From NCBI GenBank assembly GCA_900315745.1, contig ONAG01000024.1:1-48901 (forward strand): a stretch of DNA of 48,901 bases. Reading direction: 5' to 3'. The position numbers were made by a program, and so were the translations under genes. The DNA is from an uncultured Prevotellaceae bacterium. Lineage in GTDB: Bacteria; Bacteroidota; Bacteroidia; Bacteroidales; Bacteroidaceae. A model generated the notes under the pieces. The model ran no database searches. It was not told where the DNA came from and saw only the letters and a list, made by a program, of their open reading frames with translations. Below are positions 15,366-24,748 of this stretch, piece after piece. Every line of letters starts with the position of its first letter. Positions within the stretch are counted from its first letter, which is position 1.

Positions 15366-17402
15366 CTACAAAGGTGATTTGAATTTGCATCCTTCATTGT
15401 GTCGGCTGCAGAAATATGAGTACTTGCCCTTGATGACTTGCCCTTGTCTGCAGAGAGGACACGCTTGACCGTGCGTCACTTTCATCTTGCCTGGTGATGC
15501 CGCATTCTTTGCACGGCGGGAAGATGAGGGCTTAGTGCCTGCAGTTCTCTTCCCATGCGTTTCCCCCTTGCTGTCAGTTTGCGGAAAGGAATCCACGAAT
15601 CTCTGGGAGTTGTCCGCCTTGACACTGCTGACGATGGCCAGCAATTGTCCCTTCAGCTCCTCGATGAATCTTCTCGGGTCATATTTCCCTCTCTCCATAT
15701 CCCTCAGCTTCTTCTCCCATATGCCGGTAAGCTCACAGCTCTTGAGCAGTTCGTACTGGATGAGTCCTATCAGCTGGCGGCCTATAGGAGTGGCGCTGAT
15801 GTTCTTCCTGTTCCGCTTGATGTAGTTCCTCTTGAACAGGGTCTCAATGATGCTGGCTCTCGATGAAGGGCGTCCGATGCCGTTCTCCTTCATGGCTGCT
15901 TTCAGTTCCTCGTCTTCGACAAACCTTCCGGCTGTCTCCATGGCCTGCAGGAGAGATGCTTCCGTATATGGCTTCGGTGGGGTGGTCGTCTTGCTCTGGA
16001 GGACGGGCTGGTGCGGTCCTGACTCATTCCTGACGAAGGAGGGCAGCACTTTCTCTTCCTTGTCCCTGTCCTGGTCCGCAGCATCCTCCTCATCTTCCCT
16101 GTAATCCTGGTACAGGATTCTCCAGCCAGGCGCAAGGATCTCCTTGCCTGTGACCTTGAATGCCGTCTCCCCGGCCTTTCCCGTCACCGTGGTGGTCGAA
16201 TACCTGCAGTCCGGCATGAATGCGCTGACGAAACTGCGGACAATGAGGTCATACACCCTTTCCTCTGTCTGGTTCAGCCCGGAAGGTTTGATGCCCGTCG
16301 GGATAATGGCGTGGTGGTCGGTGACCTTCGAGGTGTCAAAGACCCTTTTGCTCTTGGGCAGCGGGTGCTGCAGGGTCTCCCCCACCCTTCCGCCGATGCC
16401 GCCTGCGGATTGCCTTATGACGTTGTCCAGGATGGCGGCGCATTGCGGGTAGATATCGTCACTCAGGTAGCGGGTGTCGACACGCGGATAGGTGGTCAGC
16501 CTTTTCTCATACAGCGACTGTATGGTGTTGAGCGTCGTTTCCGCACTGAGGCTGTATTTCTTGTTGCAGTCTATCTGTAGTGCGGTCAGGTCGTACAGCT
16601 GCCTGGGCGGCTCGCTGCCTTGCTTCTTGGAGACGTCCGTGATGACGAAGGGTCTTCCGGCGATGGAGCTGAGCACCCTTTCTCCCTCTTTCCTGTCCGT
16701 GAACTTTCCCTGGACGGCGGTGAAGAGCACGTCCCTGTATTTGGTCTGCAGCACCCAATAGGGCTCCGGACGGAACTCGCTGATTTCCTTGTCGCGCTGT
16801 ACGATGAGCGCCAAGGTGGGTGTCTGCACACGTCCTATGCTCAGGACCTGCCTCTCACGGCCGTATTTGAGCGTGTAGAGACGGGTGGCGTTGATGCCCA
16901 GCAGCCAGTCTCCGCATGCCCTGCTCAGTCCGGCCATGTACAGGTTGTCGTACCTGCTCTGGTCTGTGAGGTGCCGGAATCCGTCCCTTATCGCTTCCTC
17001 TGTCAGAGAGGATATCCACAGTCTCTTCACGGGGCACTTGACTTTGGCGTACTGCAGGATCCATCTCTGGATTAACTCCCCCTCCTGTCCGGCATCCCCG
17101 CAGTTGATGACCTCCCGTGCGTTGGCAACAAGCTGCTTGACAATGTTGAACTGCTTCTTGGTCCCCGCATCGTCAATGAGCTTGATGCCGAAACGCGGCG
17201 GTACCATCGGCAAGACATCCAGACTCCATTTTTTCCAGCTGTCAAGGTAGTCGTGCGGCTCCTTCAGGCAGAGCAGATGGCCCAAGGCCCATGTCACCTG
17301 GTAGCCGTTGCCTTCATAATAGCCCTCATGCTTTTCCGCAGCGCCGAGCACCTTAGCGATGTCCCGCCCGACACTTGGCTTCTCTGCAATGCATACTATC
17401 AT
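15366..17402 (-). CDS. topB: DNA topoisomerase III (type IA)
   Basis: A 678-residue type IA topoisomerase. MIVCIAEKPSVGRDIAKVLGA starts the Toprim domain, with CGDAGQEGELIQRW giving the acidic metal-binding motif. The catalytic tyrosine is Tyr305 in RLTTYPRVDTRYLS. ALQIDCNKKYSLSAETTLN and VTDHHAIIPTG are TopB signatures. The C terminus has a Cys-rich segment (CPLCRQGQVIKGKYSYFCSR...GCKF) resembling a zinc ribbon. Such plasmid and ICE TopB copies decatenate DNA during replication or transfer. It is the last gene of a leftward operon with a methyltransferase and ParA, starting 29 bp after the ParA stop. Length is normal. Confidence 0.92.
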   Translation of the reverse strand: MIVCIAEKPSVGRDIAKVLGAAEKHEGYYEGNGYQVTWALGHLLCLKEPHDYLDSWKKWSLDVLPMVPPRFGIKLIDDAGTKKQFNIVKQLVANAREVINCGDAGQEGELIQRWILQYAKVKCPVKRLWISSLTEEAIRDGFRHLTDQSRYDNLYMAGLSRACGDWLLGINATRLYTLKYGRERQVLSIGRVQTPTLALIVQRDKEISEFRPEPYWVLQTKYRDVLFTAVQGKFTDRKEGERVLSSIAGRPFVITDVSKKQGSEPPRQLYDLTALQIDCNKKYSLSAETTLNTIQSLYEKRLTTYPRVDTRYLSDDIYPQCAAILDNVIRQSAGGIGGRVGETLQHPLPKSKRVFDTSKVTDHHAIIPTGIKPSGLNQTEERVYDLIVRSFVSAFMPDCRYSTTTVTGKAGETAFKVTGKEILAPGWRILYQDYREDEEDAADQDRDKEEKVLPSFVRNESGPHQPVLQSKTTTPPKPYTEASLLQAMETAGRFVEDEELKAAMKENGIGRPSSRASIIETLFKRNYIKRNRKNISATPIGRQLIGLIQYELLKSCELTGIWEKKLRDMERGKYDPRRFIEELKGQLLAIVSSVKADNSQRFVDSFPQTDSKGETHGKRTAGTKPSSSRRAKNAASPGKMKVTHGQACPLCRQGQVIKGKYSYFCSRHNEGCKFKSPL

Positions 17403-17431
17403 CCTGCCGTAAGTTGGTTATGGTTTGGTCA

Positions 17432-18148
17432 TCACTCTTCGGATTGCTCGTCCATGGCTGAGAACAGGTCCGCAGGCTGGGCTGCATCGTCGGACGTGTC
17501 CTGTGTCCGGCTTTCCTCGCTGGCAGTCAGCTCCTCCTCGCTCATCTTGCATTCCGGGAGAAGCGCGTCGACGAAATCCCTGACGAGAAGGTTCATCTCC
17601 ACGGTATTGGAGATGGTGTTCACCTGGTCCATCAGCCTGCTGTTGGAAACTTTTGGAAGGATCTTTCCGAAGATGCCCAGAATCCAGTTGACATTCTCGA
17701 TGATGTCCCTCTTCTTGAGCGACTGCTTGTAGCCATGCACCTCGTTGGGCACGAACAGCACCTCGCAGCTGCCTGTCCTTCTCATGTTGCGGACAAAGCG
17801 GAAGGTGGAGTCGAGTACCATCTCCGTATAGATGAATGGCACCACGACAGCACCGCTGACGCCCTCCCTGACCATGTCGTAGTTGTCGATGAGCACATAG
17901 TCGTATCCCTCAAACTGATGCTCCTTGTCGAAGTAGTCTTCATCCTGGAATACGGGATACGGGGGCTGCACGCCCTCCGGCAGACATTTCATGTCCGCCT
18001 TGCGCCTCCATGTGAGGGTGGCGCAGTTGTCGCAGTCAATCACTGCTACCTTCATGCCATTGGCTGCAAGATGGTTGGCCACCATGGCGCACAGTGTCGA
18101 TTTACCTGTGGCGCCCTTTCTGCTTGCGAATAGGATCTCTTTTGTCAT
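17432..18148 (-). CDS. ParA/MinD-type P-loop ATPase (first copy)
   Basis: A 238-residue protein with a deviant Walker A SRKGATGKST near residues 7-16 (Lys at both ends, as in ParA), VAVIDCDNCATLTW as the A' motif and YDYVLIDNYD as Walker B. The C-terminal ~45 residues are acidic and Ser/Thr/Gln-rich. ParA ATPases drive plasmid partition or position transfer machinery. I start at the ATG at 18148; the frame extends to a TTG at 18154. The start overlaps the end of the methyltransferase gene by 47 bp, indicating tight coupling. No ParB is obvious nearby. Confidence 0.8.
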   Translation of the reverse strand: MTKEILFASRKGATGKSTLCAMVANHLAANGMKVAVIDCDNCATLTWRRKADMKCLPEGVQPPYPVFQDEDYFDKEHQFEGYDYVLIDNYDMVREGVSGAVVVPFIYTEMVLDSTFRFVRNMRRTGSCEVLFVPNEVHGYKQSLKKRDIIENVNWILGIFGKILPKVSNSRLMDQVNTISNTVEMNLLVRDFVDALLPECKMSEEELTASEESRTQDTSDDAAQPADLFSAMDEQSEE

Positions 18149-18938
18149 TCTCAATGCCGTTTATAGGGTTAAACATGTTATTCGTCTCTGATTCTCTCGT
18201 CTTCCTGAATTCCGCTATCCTCTGTTCCGCACACCTCCAGTATCTCTCGTCGTTCTCAAAGCCGACGTACCTCCTCCCTGTCGATATGCACGCGATGGCG
18301 GTAGTGCCGCTCCCCATGCAGTTGTCCAGTATCACATCCCCCGGCTTCGTGTATGTCCTGATGAGCCATTCCATCAGGGCTACGGGCTTCTGGGTGGGGT
18401 GGATGGCGGAATGCTGGATGTCCTTGGGAAAACGGATGACGCTGGTGGGATAGCGCAGCTCACTGTCATAGTCCGTGTGCTGATGTTCTCCGTAATTGCT
18501 TGATTTCACGCTGTTGCGCTTGGAGACGGCAGAGCTGACCTTGCGCACTCCCTTCGTCATGATGGGATGGTATTCAGGGAGGCTCTTGTAGAAGACACAG
18601 ATGTCCTCGTGTGCCCTCAGGGGCATCTTGTGGGAGTTCAGGAAACCGGTCGGCTGGGTCTTCTCCCAAATGAGGTTGTACCTCCACCATCTTGGGTTGC
18701 TGGTCATCAGCTGGGCTGTGAACATCCCCTGGCCGAAGAGGATGATGGCGCCTCTTTCCTTGACCAGACGGGTGTATTGCTTCCACAGCTCGTCAAATGG
18801 AATGACGGTATCCCATTTGTTCCTGGTGCTCCCGTAAGGCAGGTCACAGATGATGGCATCGAAGGAATGGTCCGGCAACATGGACATTCCCTCAATGCAA
18901 TCCTTCATGTATATGACGTCCGTTCGTAGAGTCTCCAT
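18102..18938 (-). CDS. Orphan DNA N6-adenine/N4-cytosine methyltransferase
   Basis: A 278-residue protein with the catalytic motif IICDLPYG (DPPY-type with Leu, residues ~29-36) at the N terminus and the SAM-binding FxGxG-type motif ILDNCMGSGTT near residue 200, so the order is catalytic-then-SAM as in beta-class enzymes. HPTQKPVALMEWLIRTY between them is typical of this group. It lacks a restriction partner nearby, so it is an orphan enzyme that may protect the element or mark its origin. First gene of the leftward operon with ParA and TopB; its 3' end overlaps the ParA gene. Confidence 0.85.
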   Translation of the reverse strand: METLRTDVIYMKDCIEGMSMLPDHSFDAIICDLPYGSTRNKWDTVIPFDELWKQYTRLVKERGAIILFGQGMFTAQLMTSNPRWWRYNLIWEKTQPTGFLNSHKMPLRAHEDICVFYKSLPEYHPIMTKGVRKVSSAVSKRNSVKSSNYGEHQHTDYDSELRYPTSVIRFPKDIQHSAIHPTQKPVALMEWLIRTYTKPGDVILDNCMGSGTTAIACISTGRRYVGFENDERYWRCAEQRIAEFRKTRESETNNMFNPINGIENDKRDPIRKQKGRHR

Positions 18939-19087
18939 AGCTGTTGAAATGAAAGGGCACTAGCCGTCGCGGATCGCCCTGGGTGAAATCTATAAACTAG
19001 TTCCAGTTACACTTGTATATCGAAGATCCTGAACACCCTCCCCTACTCCGCTCAGCCTGCTACTTTCGGAAAAGTTTGCATGCTTTT

Positions 19088-19363
19088 TCAGGGAGTCAGG
19101 AGACTGTCTTCCTCCACGCCCAAGGAATCATTCCCATCGATGTTTACCGTCGGGAATGAATCCTCTTCTGAATGACCTGCGCTCCCAGTCGTTTCCGGCC
19201 GTTCCACTGTCATGATCGGGACAGGACTGTACCGTTCCTCTGCGTACCATAGCATGTTGCAGCCGATGTACAATATCAGAGATGGCCAGAAGATGCTCAG
19301 GAAGACCCTTACGTACTTCTCATTCTTCCATAGTTTGCGAAATAGACGACTGACACAGCCCAT
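19088..19363 (-). CDS. Small single-pass membrane protein, hypothetical
   Basis: A 91-residue ORF from the ATG at 19363 (frame open to 19417). A basic N terminus (CVSRLFRKLWKNEKYVR) precedes one hydrophobic helix (VFLSIFWPSLILYIGCNMLWY), followed by an acidic Ser/Thr-rich tail facing the other side. No family recognised. It lies between the membrane protein at 19757 and the methyltransferase, all leftward. Coding nature rests on the sensible amphipathic layout only. Confidence 0.45.
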   Translation of the reverse strand: MGCVSRLFRKLWKNEKYVRVFLSIFWPSLILYIGCNMLWYAEERYSPVPIMTVERPETTGSAGHSEEDSFPTVNIDGNDSLGVEEDSLLTP

Positions 19364-19756
19364 ATTGGTCTTTGTACTTTTATCCCTAATGCAAGCAGCC
19401 ACGTATCCACGCGGCAAGGTGCCGGCTTTTGCCGGTCCGGTTCAAATGAGGATTATTCCATCATCCTTGAATATGATGTCTGTCAGAAGTTTCCAGGTTT
19501 CGGAGTCAGACAATAAATCTAAAATAATCAATGGCGAAGGTATTCACCACTGTCAAAACTGGTTGCAAAAATACAAAAACAAATCGAAGAAATATCTTTC
19601 TTGGAATATTTTTTCTTCCAAATTGGTGTTTTTTGAGAATTGTTATTCTAAAATATCACTATTTGAATATTAGTCACGCCAAAACTCGGCGTGTTAAAGA
19701 GCAAGCGATCGGGGAAGTTCATTCTGATGGTCTTCTCTTTCAGGATGCGGCAGGTT
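19364..19756. other. Non-coding gap, AT-rich, with a hairpin
   Basis: About 390 bp. TATTTTTG on the minus strand near 19560-19570 could be a -7 element for the leftward genes. CACGCC and GGCGTG pair near 19674-19692. No supported gene. Confidence 0.4.
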
Positions 19757-20122
19757 TCAATCCGTGGGGATGATTTCCTTGTGACGGGTCCATCTCTCAT
19801 TCACCCATTTGCAGCATGCTGCCATATCCCTTGTAAACTCCTTCAGGATGTCACCCCAGCAGCACACCATCTCACCGATGAGGACAAAGAGCATGGCGAG
19901 CATGCCCAGCAGGATGCATAAGGCCAGGACAACAGGAAGTCCGATCAGGAACCCAATCAGATTCCTGAACAACGGCAGCTTGAACATTCCACCCAGCAGC
20001 AGTACGAACGGAGCAAAGACCCACGATACATCTGTCTCGTCCGCTTTGCTGTCAGGCCAGTAGTGGGTTTGATAACCGCCACCGCCGCTGAGATCCTTTT
20101 CCCATCTCTGATAGTATGCCAT
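19757..20122 (-). CDS. Small membrane protein, hypothetical
   Basis: A 121-residue protein: a polar, Gly/Trp/Tyr-rich N terminus (MAYYQRWEKDLSGGGGYQTH), then two hydrophobic segments (VFAPFVLLLGGMFKLPLF and IGFLIGLPVVLALCILLGML...FVLIGEMV), then a basic Trp/Cys-containing tail. It resembles small accessory membrane proteins found in mobilisation regions, but no family is recognised. It is divergent from MobC across a 670-bp AT-rich gap. Confidence 0.6.
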   Translation of the reverse strand: MAYYQRWEKDLSGGGGYQTHYWPDSKADETDVSWVFAPFVLLLGGMFKLPLFRNLIGFLIGLPVVLALCILLGMLAMLFVLIGEMVCCWGDILKEFTRDMAACCKWVNERWTRHKEIIPTD

Positions 20123-20659
20123 AGACTGATGATTTTGTTTCTTTTTGCTAAGTTACAAAATATCTGTGACACCTCCAAATAATCTTCAGACAATATTCAA
20201 AATTTAAAAATATTTCACATCGTTTTCTCTTGTTTCTCTCCAAAAGTATTAAATCATCATATCTTGTATACCTATTTTATTATTATATAACCTTATAATA
20301 TTATAATACAATAATTGTATTTTCACTTTCAATCAAAGCAGGAAGACAACCTGATAAGATTGTATTTTTCTACCATCTTCTCCCCTCCCCTACCCTGCTT
20401 TGCTCTCTTTTTTATTTTCCCTTTCGGTTTTAAATCTTATAGTTTCCATAGATTTCACTTTTCAAACCGTCCAAATTTTAAAATAGCAAAATTAAATAAT
20501 AATATTATTATAAAACCATATAATATTATAATTGAAAAATTCACTTTGAATTTTATTATTATATAATTAAAAAATAATAAAATAATATATTATTAAAATT
20601 ATTAAACGTTTCTTCAGAATTTTTATAATAAAAATTTACCTCGTTACTGAAATACTTCA
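20123..20659. other. Extremely AT-rich non-coding DNA left of mobC
   Basis: Runs of A/T with TATAATATTATAATA-type stretches and pyrimidine-rich patches. No ORF with coding character. Similar DNA lies at 21240-22020 and 23700-23850, so the mobilisation genes are embedded in AT-rich sequence. Confidence 0.6.
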
Positions 20660-20721
20660 TACCTTTGCCAAGGTCATTTCAGAGCTTAGACCGCAAGTTG
20701 TACTTTTTGACGTCAAAAAGT
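20660..20721 (+). promoter_or_regulatory. mobC promoter and 20-bp perfect palindrome (candidate oriT or operator)
   Basis: TACCTTTG (20660-20667) is a -7 element. About 35 bp downstream ACTTTTTGACGTCAAAAAGT (20702-20721) is a perfect 20-bp palindrome centred on GACGTC, flanked by CGCAAGTTG and GCCAACTGTG. It would lie in the leader of the MobC gene (start 20794). MobC-type relaxosome proteins bind such inverted repeats at oriT, so this is a candidate transfer-origin component or operator. Confidence 0.5.
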
Positions 20722-20793
20722 GAACTCGCCAACTGTGTTGGGATCCAATATAACCTCGCAACTCGGTATATATTTTTCTTAAATAGATGAACT

Positions 20794-21183
20794 ATGAAAG
20801 TCGGACAAAGAATCAAAAGACAGGTCTACCTGACAGAAGCTGAGGAGAAATATGTTCTCCTCAAGGCAAAGGAATACGGCTACAATTTCAGCCGTATGTG
20901 TCGTTATGCCCTACTCCACCTGGATGATACCAGTGCGAAGAAGAAGATACAGGTCACGACAGAGCACAACATTCTTATCGAGGAAAGACAGCGTCAGCTG
21001 GCTGCCATTGGAAACAACATCAACCAGATCGCCCATCAGGTGAACATCTTCGCCATTGACGGTAAGATTCCGGAGCAGTATGTGACGGATGTCATCATTC
21101 CGGCCATTGACGAGCTGCATAGTCTCTATCAAGCCATCAACATCGACCAGCTTCTCATCAAGAAGCGCCTTTATACGAGATAG
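20794..21183 (+). CDS. mobC-like: Plasmid mobilisation relaxosome protein, MobC family
   Basis: A 129-residue basic protein. The N-terminal part (RIKRQVYLTEAEEKYVLLKAKEYGYNFSRMCRYALLH) has a ribbon-helix-helix look. The middle carries LAAIGNNINQIAHQVN, the signature of MobC/BmgB-type relaxosome accessory proteins (PF05713-like). These proteins bind near the oriT and help the relaxase open the nic region. It precedes a relaxase gene 840 bp downstream on the same strand, separated by AT-rich DNA. Confidence 0.85.
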   Translation: MKVGQRIKRQVYLTEAEEKYVLLKAKEYGYNFSRMCRYALLHLDDTSAKKKIQVTTEHNILIEERQRQLAAIGNNINQIAHQVNIFAIDGKIPEQYVTDVIIPAIDELHSLYQAINIDQLLIKKRLYTR

Positions 21184-22024
21184 GCATCCCCTACCCCACT
21201 TCGTCCAATCACTCCAGTTACACATCACTTTGTTACCCAATTTTTCTATTATGCTATTTTACTATTATAAAATATAATAACCTTATTATTATATAATATT
21301 AAAACAACATATCAATATAATCAAAAAATAGAATAATAAAATAACATAGAAACTATTCCTATTACGATGTTAAATAATTATATAATTTTAAAACATAGAA
21401 AACATCTGTAATTTTACTATTATATAATTATATATCATTATAACATAGGATGGATTCTGCCCAGTGTTATAAAATAGAAAAACAAGATAATACTATAATA
21501 GTATAATAAAAGAAGATTAAAATAATAAAACAATAAAATAAAAGAGTAATAAAATAATAAAATAATAAAATACGAAAACATTAAAACAAAAGAATACAAT
21601 AACATTAAAATAGAATAATAATATAATACGGAAATTCTTTCATAATTTTATAATAGAATAATAAAACAATAACATAATAAAATAACATAGAAATTGATTC
21701 TGAATTATTAAGTTATAAAATTATAATGTTATAAAACTAAATAATCATATAACATTAAATTTATCTGGGAGATAATTATATAACATTAAAATAGGATAAT
21801 AGGATAATAGCATAATAGGAAAATAAGATAATAGGGTGGCTGAAAATATTATAATAGGAAAATAATATAATAATATAATTCTTTAATTTTAAAACATAGA
21901 AATCAAATGGGTACTTCAATTTTATAACATCAAAATATTATAATAATAAAATACAATAATTATATAATAGAAAAACAATCCGCTTAAATGGTATACTTAA
22001 CTATATGAATTAAATAACCGTGCT
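21184..22024. other. 840-bp AT desert between mobC and the relaxase gene
   Basis: Almost entirely A and T, made of degenerate ATAATAAAATA and TATATAATATTA motifs, with a short tandem stretch of GGATAATA/GCATAATA near 21790-21830. No coding sequence, tRNA or terminator is recognisable. It may hold the oriT, an easily melted region, or a target for AT-binding nucleoid proteins. The relaxase start ATG at 22025 follows directly. Confidence 0.65.
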
Positions 22025-23680
22025 ATGATAGTGAAAATCTTAAAGACTTCCGGATCCTTTCCAGCGGTCCAGTATAACGAAGAGAAAGTCAATCAAGGTG
22101 TGGCCGAGAGGGTAGAGGTGCGGAACTTCGGTCCCTTCCAGAACAACCAGGAGCTGTTGTCCTCTCAGGCCATCTCTGATTATCTCTCCGTGTACTCTGA
22201 AACCGGCAACAATCACCTTAAGTATCCCCAGTTCCACGTTTCGTTCAGTACAAGGGGAAAATCCATGTCAAAGGAAGAGCTGATGGCTTTCGCCGACCAA
22301 TGGCTGGAGAAGATGGGCTATGCTTCCAATCCCATGGTCATCTACTTCCATCAGGACACGGATAACAACCATCTGCATGTCGTCACCAGCAGGGTGGGGC
22401 GGGATGGGAAGAAAATCAACCACAGCCATGAGCGAAGGCGCTCCCAGCAGGCCATCAACGAAATCCTTGGCGTACATCCCGCCAATGAGGCGGAGAACAT
22501 CATAGAAAAGGCCTTGCATTACTCGTTCCAGAGCATCGGACAGTTCAGGTCCATCCTTGAGTCGTCCTCATACGAGACTTATGAGGAGAACGGCAGCGTG
22601 AACGTGAAGAAGGGTGGGGGAGTGCTGTTCTCCGTTCCCGTCCAGCGCATCATCAGCAGCTTCAGGGACGATGACCTGGAGGAACGCAAGAAAAGGGCTG
22701 CACAGCTCAAGGCGTGGCTTCTACGCTACAAGGCCATGTGCTACAACCAGGAGGAGCTGAGGAAGCTGATGCACGCCAAATTCGGGGTCGACCTGGTCTT
22801 CCACGGCAAGGGTGTCGGTGGTACCGAGTTCAAGCCTTACGGTTATACGGTTGTCGACCACCGCTCAAAGACCGTGTTCAAGGGCTCTGATGTCCTTCCC
22901 CTTAAGCAGTTGCTTGAGTTCATCCCTTACTCCAGGGAGGAAAAGGAGAGGGAAATCCATGCCTTCATCGACGATGCCTTCCAGAAGGACAACCTGCTGA
23001 CCACACGTGGGCTGAACAACCTGCTGAAGAAGCAGACCAATGCCTATATTTCCAAGGGAATGCTTGTCATCAACGGAGTCAAGCAGCCTCTGGGAGAGAA
23101 CATCGCCCGCCTGCTCAGAAACAATGACAGATACGCCTGGATACAGTCCTTCAATCCACGTACCGAAAGGGAGAAATGCGTCCTCGCCGCATTGTTCAAG
23201 GTGAATCCCGATTACCTTTCCGTGAATCCTGATGCAGGAGCGGCGGATCCAGGCGTCATTGAGAGCATCCGCCAGATAGCAGCGGCGTCGGATGCCCGTA
23301 CCTTCAGGGACAACCTCACGCAGAACGGCTTCACCCTGTTCAAATACGAGAACGACTATTACATTCTCAACTTCAAGACCAACGCCATCGTCAACGCCAG
23401 GGACGGTGGGGTAGGGGAGGGGCTGCTTGAGCGACCCGGCCAGACAAGGGAAGAGGGAGATTCCCGATCTGAATCCGACGGTCTTCCTGGAGGCATCGGT
23501 TTGGGCCTTGACAGACTCGTCCCGGAACATCCTGTCGATATGGTGGCCAACACCATGGACAACATCCTGTCCATCGGCGGCACCGGCTCCGGTGGGGTAG
23601 GGGGTGGCGGTAAAAAGGACCTCTCGAAGAAGCGCAAGAAAAGGAAGGATGACCGTGACGGAGGTGGCATGGGCTATTGA
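22025..23680 (+). CDS. mobA-like: Relaxase/mobilisation nuclease, MobA/VirD2 type
   Basis: A 551-residue protein. The N-terminal ~170 residues form the relaxase domain: a Tyr in FPAVQYNEEKV near residue 17 is a candidate nicking tyrosine, QFHVSFSTRG a conserved strand, and YFHQDTDNNHLHVVTSRV (~107-124) the metal-binding histidine motif III. It then has a helical region and a disordered Gly/Lys-rich C terminus (GTGSGGVGGGGKKD, KKRKKRKDD). The enzyme would nick oriT and carry the strand into a recipient. No coupling protein or type IV secretion genes are seen in the window, so transfer likely needs help from another element. Confidence 0.88.
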   Translation: MIVKILKTSGSFPAVQYNEEKVNQGVAERVEVRNFGPFQNNQELLSSQAISDYLSVYSETGNNHLKYPQFHVSFSTRGKSMSKEELMAFADQWLEKMGYASNPMVIYFHQDTDNNHLHVVTSRVGRDGKKINHSHERRRSQQAINEILGVHPANEAENIIEKALHYSFQSIGQFRSILESSSYETYEENGSVNVKKGGGVLFSVPVQRIISSFRDDDLEERKKRAAQLKAWLLRYKAMCYNQEELRKLMHAKFGVDLVFHGKGVGGTEFKPYGYTVVDHRSKTVFKGSDVLPLKQLLEFIPYSREEKEREIHAFIDDAFQKDNLLTTRGLNNLLKKQTNAYISKGMLVINGVKQPLGENIARLLRNNDRYAWIQSFNPRTEREKCVLAALFKVNPDYLSVNPDAGAADPGVIESIRQIAAASDARTFRDNLTQNGFTLFKYENDYYILNFKTNAIVNARDGGVGEGLLERPGQTREEGDSRSESDGLPGGIGLGLDRLVPEHPVDMVANTMDNILSIGGTGSGGVGGGGKKDLSKKRKKRKDDRDGGGMGY

Positions 23681-23822
23681 CGTCACGGCTCCTTGCCGCT
23701 CGCTAGTTTCATAATTATATAATTATAATGTTATAAAATTAAAAAATACAAAATCAATTTTTTAATTATATAATTATAGAATACAAAAATAATAAAATGA
23801 AAAAATAAAAATGTTATTTTAT

Positions 23823-23853
23823 TTTGTTGTTATAAAATTATGTATTACTTTTG
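23823..23853 (+). promoter_or_regulatory. Promoter of the second parA operon
   Basis: TTTG (23823-23826), 19-bp spacer and TACTTTTG (23846-23853). The leader before 23979 contains ACGGACA...TGTCCGT and a perfect short hairpin GGAGTC-CTGCGA-GACTCC (about 23925-23942). The stretch 23681-23978 holds no gene. Confidence 0.7.
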
Positions 23854-23978
23854 CATCTGCATTACGGACACGAAATCATCAATGGTCTGTCCGTATGGAA
23901 CTTACGGAAATACTCATTTTTTTGGGAGTCCTGCGAGACTCCGATTGATTGGAAATCTATAAACACATTTTATTTAAT

Positions 23979-24716
23979 ATGAGCAATAGAAATATCTTCA
24001 AGAACAAGACAATTGCGTTCGCTAACCAAAAAGGAGGTTGTGGCAAAACAACGCTTTGCACGCTTTTTGCCGACTATCTCTCCGAGCTGGGCATCCCCGT
24101 CTGTGTGGTTGACGCAGACCTTCAGCGCACCATCTCCTACATCAGGTCGGAAAACCTGAGGAAGGACCAGATAGAGGCGGGCGAGGCTCCTTGGACGGTG
24201 CAGACTTTCGATATCAAGAGACCCAAGAATTCCTCCCTCGAGGATTTCCTCAAGACCGTCAACGGGCTGATGGAGGCCGCCAGCACGCTCAAGGGATGTG
24301 TGCTGTTCGACACTCCGGGAAATCTCACGGAAGAGGGTCTGACCCCCATATACTCCAACGTGGACTACATCATCTGTCCCTATATCTATGACCAGGCCAC
24401 CCTGTCCAGCACCGGCGTCTTCATCACCGTGGTTGACGTGCTTCGCAAGAGCTATCCTGACATGAAGGCCAAGCTGGTGTTCATTCCCAATGCCGTCCAG
24501 AAAGGCGTGGGTCTCCAGGAGGAGCATGAGATGTGGAGACAGATTGACTCCATCTTCGCCAAGAAGGGCATCGTGACTCCAAAGATTGACAGGAAGGTCT
24601 GCCTTCAGAGATACTCCACCCTTGAGATTACCAAGGAGCAGAAGGATGTCGTCTCCCCCTGTTTCGACTTCATCATCAAGAAGCTGTACCCAAGCTTCAC
24701 CAAGGACTCTGAATAA
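23979..24716 (+). CDS. ParA/TraA-type P-loop ATPase (second copy)
   Basis: A 245-residue ParA-family ATPase: FANQKGGCGKTTL is the deviant Walker A (residues ~14-26), CVVDADLQRTIS the A' motif and CVLFDTPGNL Walker B with the conserved Pro. The ATG at 23979 is preferred over the TTG at 23949. In CTnDOT-like Bacteroidota elements a ParA protein (TraA) followed by DUF3408 genes sits beside the mobilisation genes, as here. It resembles the first ParA (17432-18148) only in the ATPase motifs, so they may serve partition and transfer respectively; the split is inference. Confidence 0.85.
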   Translation: MSNRNIFKNKTIAFANQKGGCGKTTLCTLFADYLSELGIPVCVVDADLQRTISYIRSENLRKDQIEAGEAPWTVQTFDIKRPKNSSLEDFLKTVNGLMEAASTLKGCVLFDTPGNLTEEGLTPIYSNVDYIICPYIYDQATLSSTGVFITVVDVLRKSYPDMKAKLVFIPNAVQKGVGLQEEHEMWRQIDSIFAKKGIVTPKIDRKVCLQRYSTLEITKEQKDVVSPCFDFIIKKLYPSFTKDSE

Positions 24717-24748
24717 ACAGCAATAACATAATCAAATCTATTTCTACT

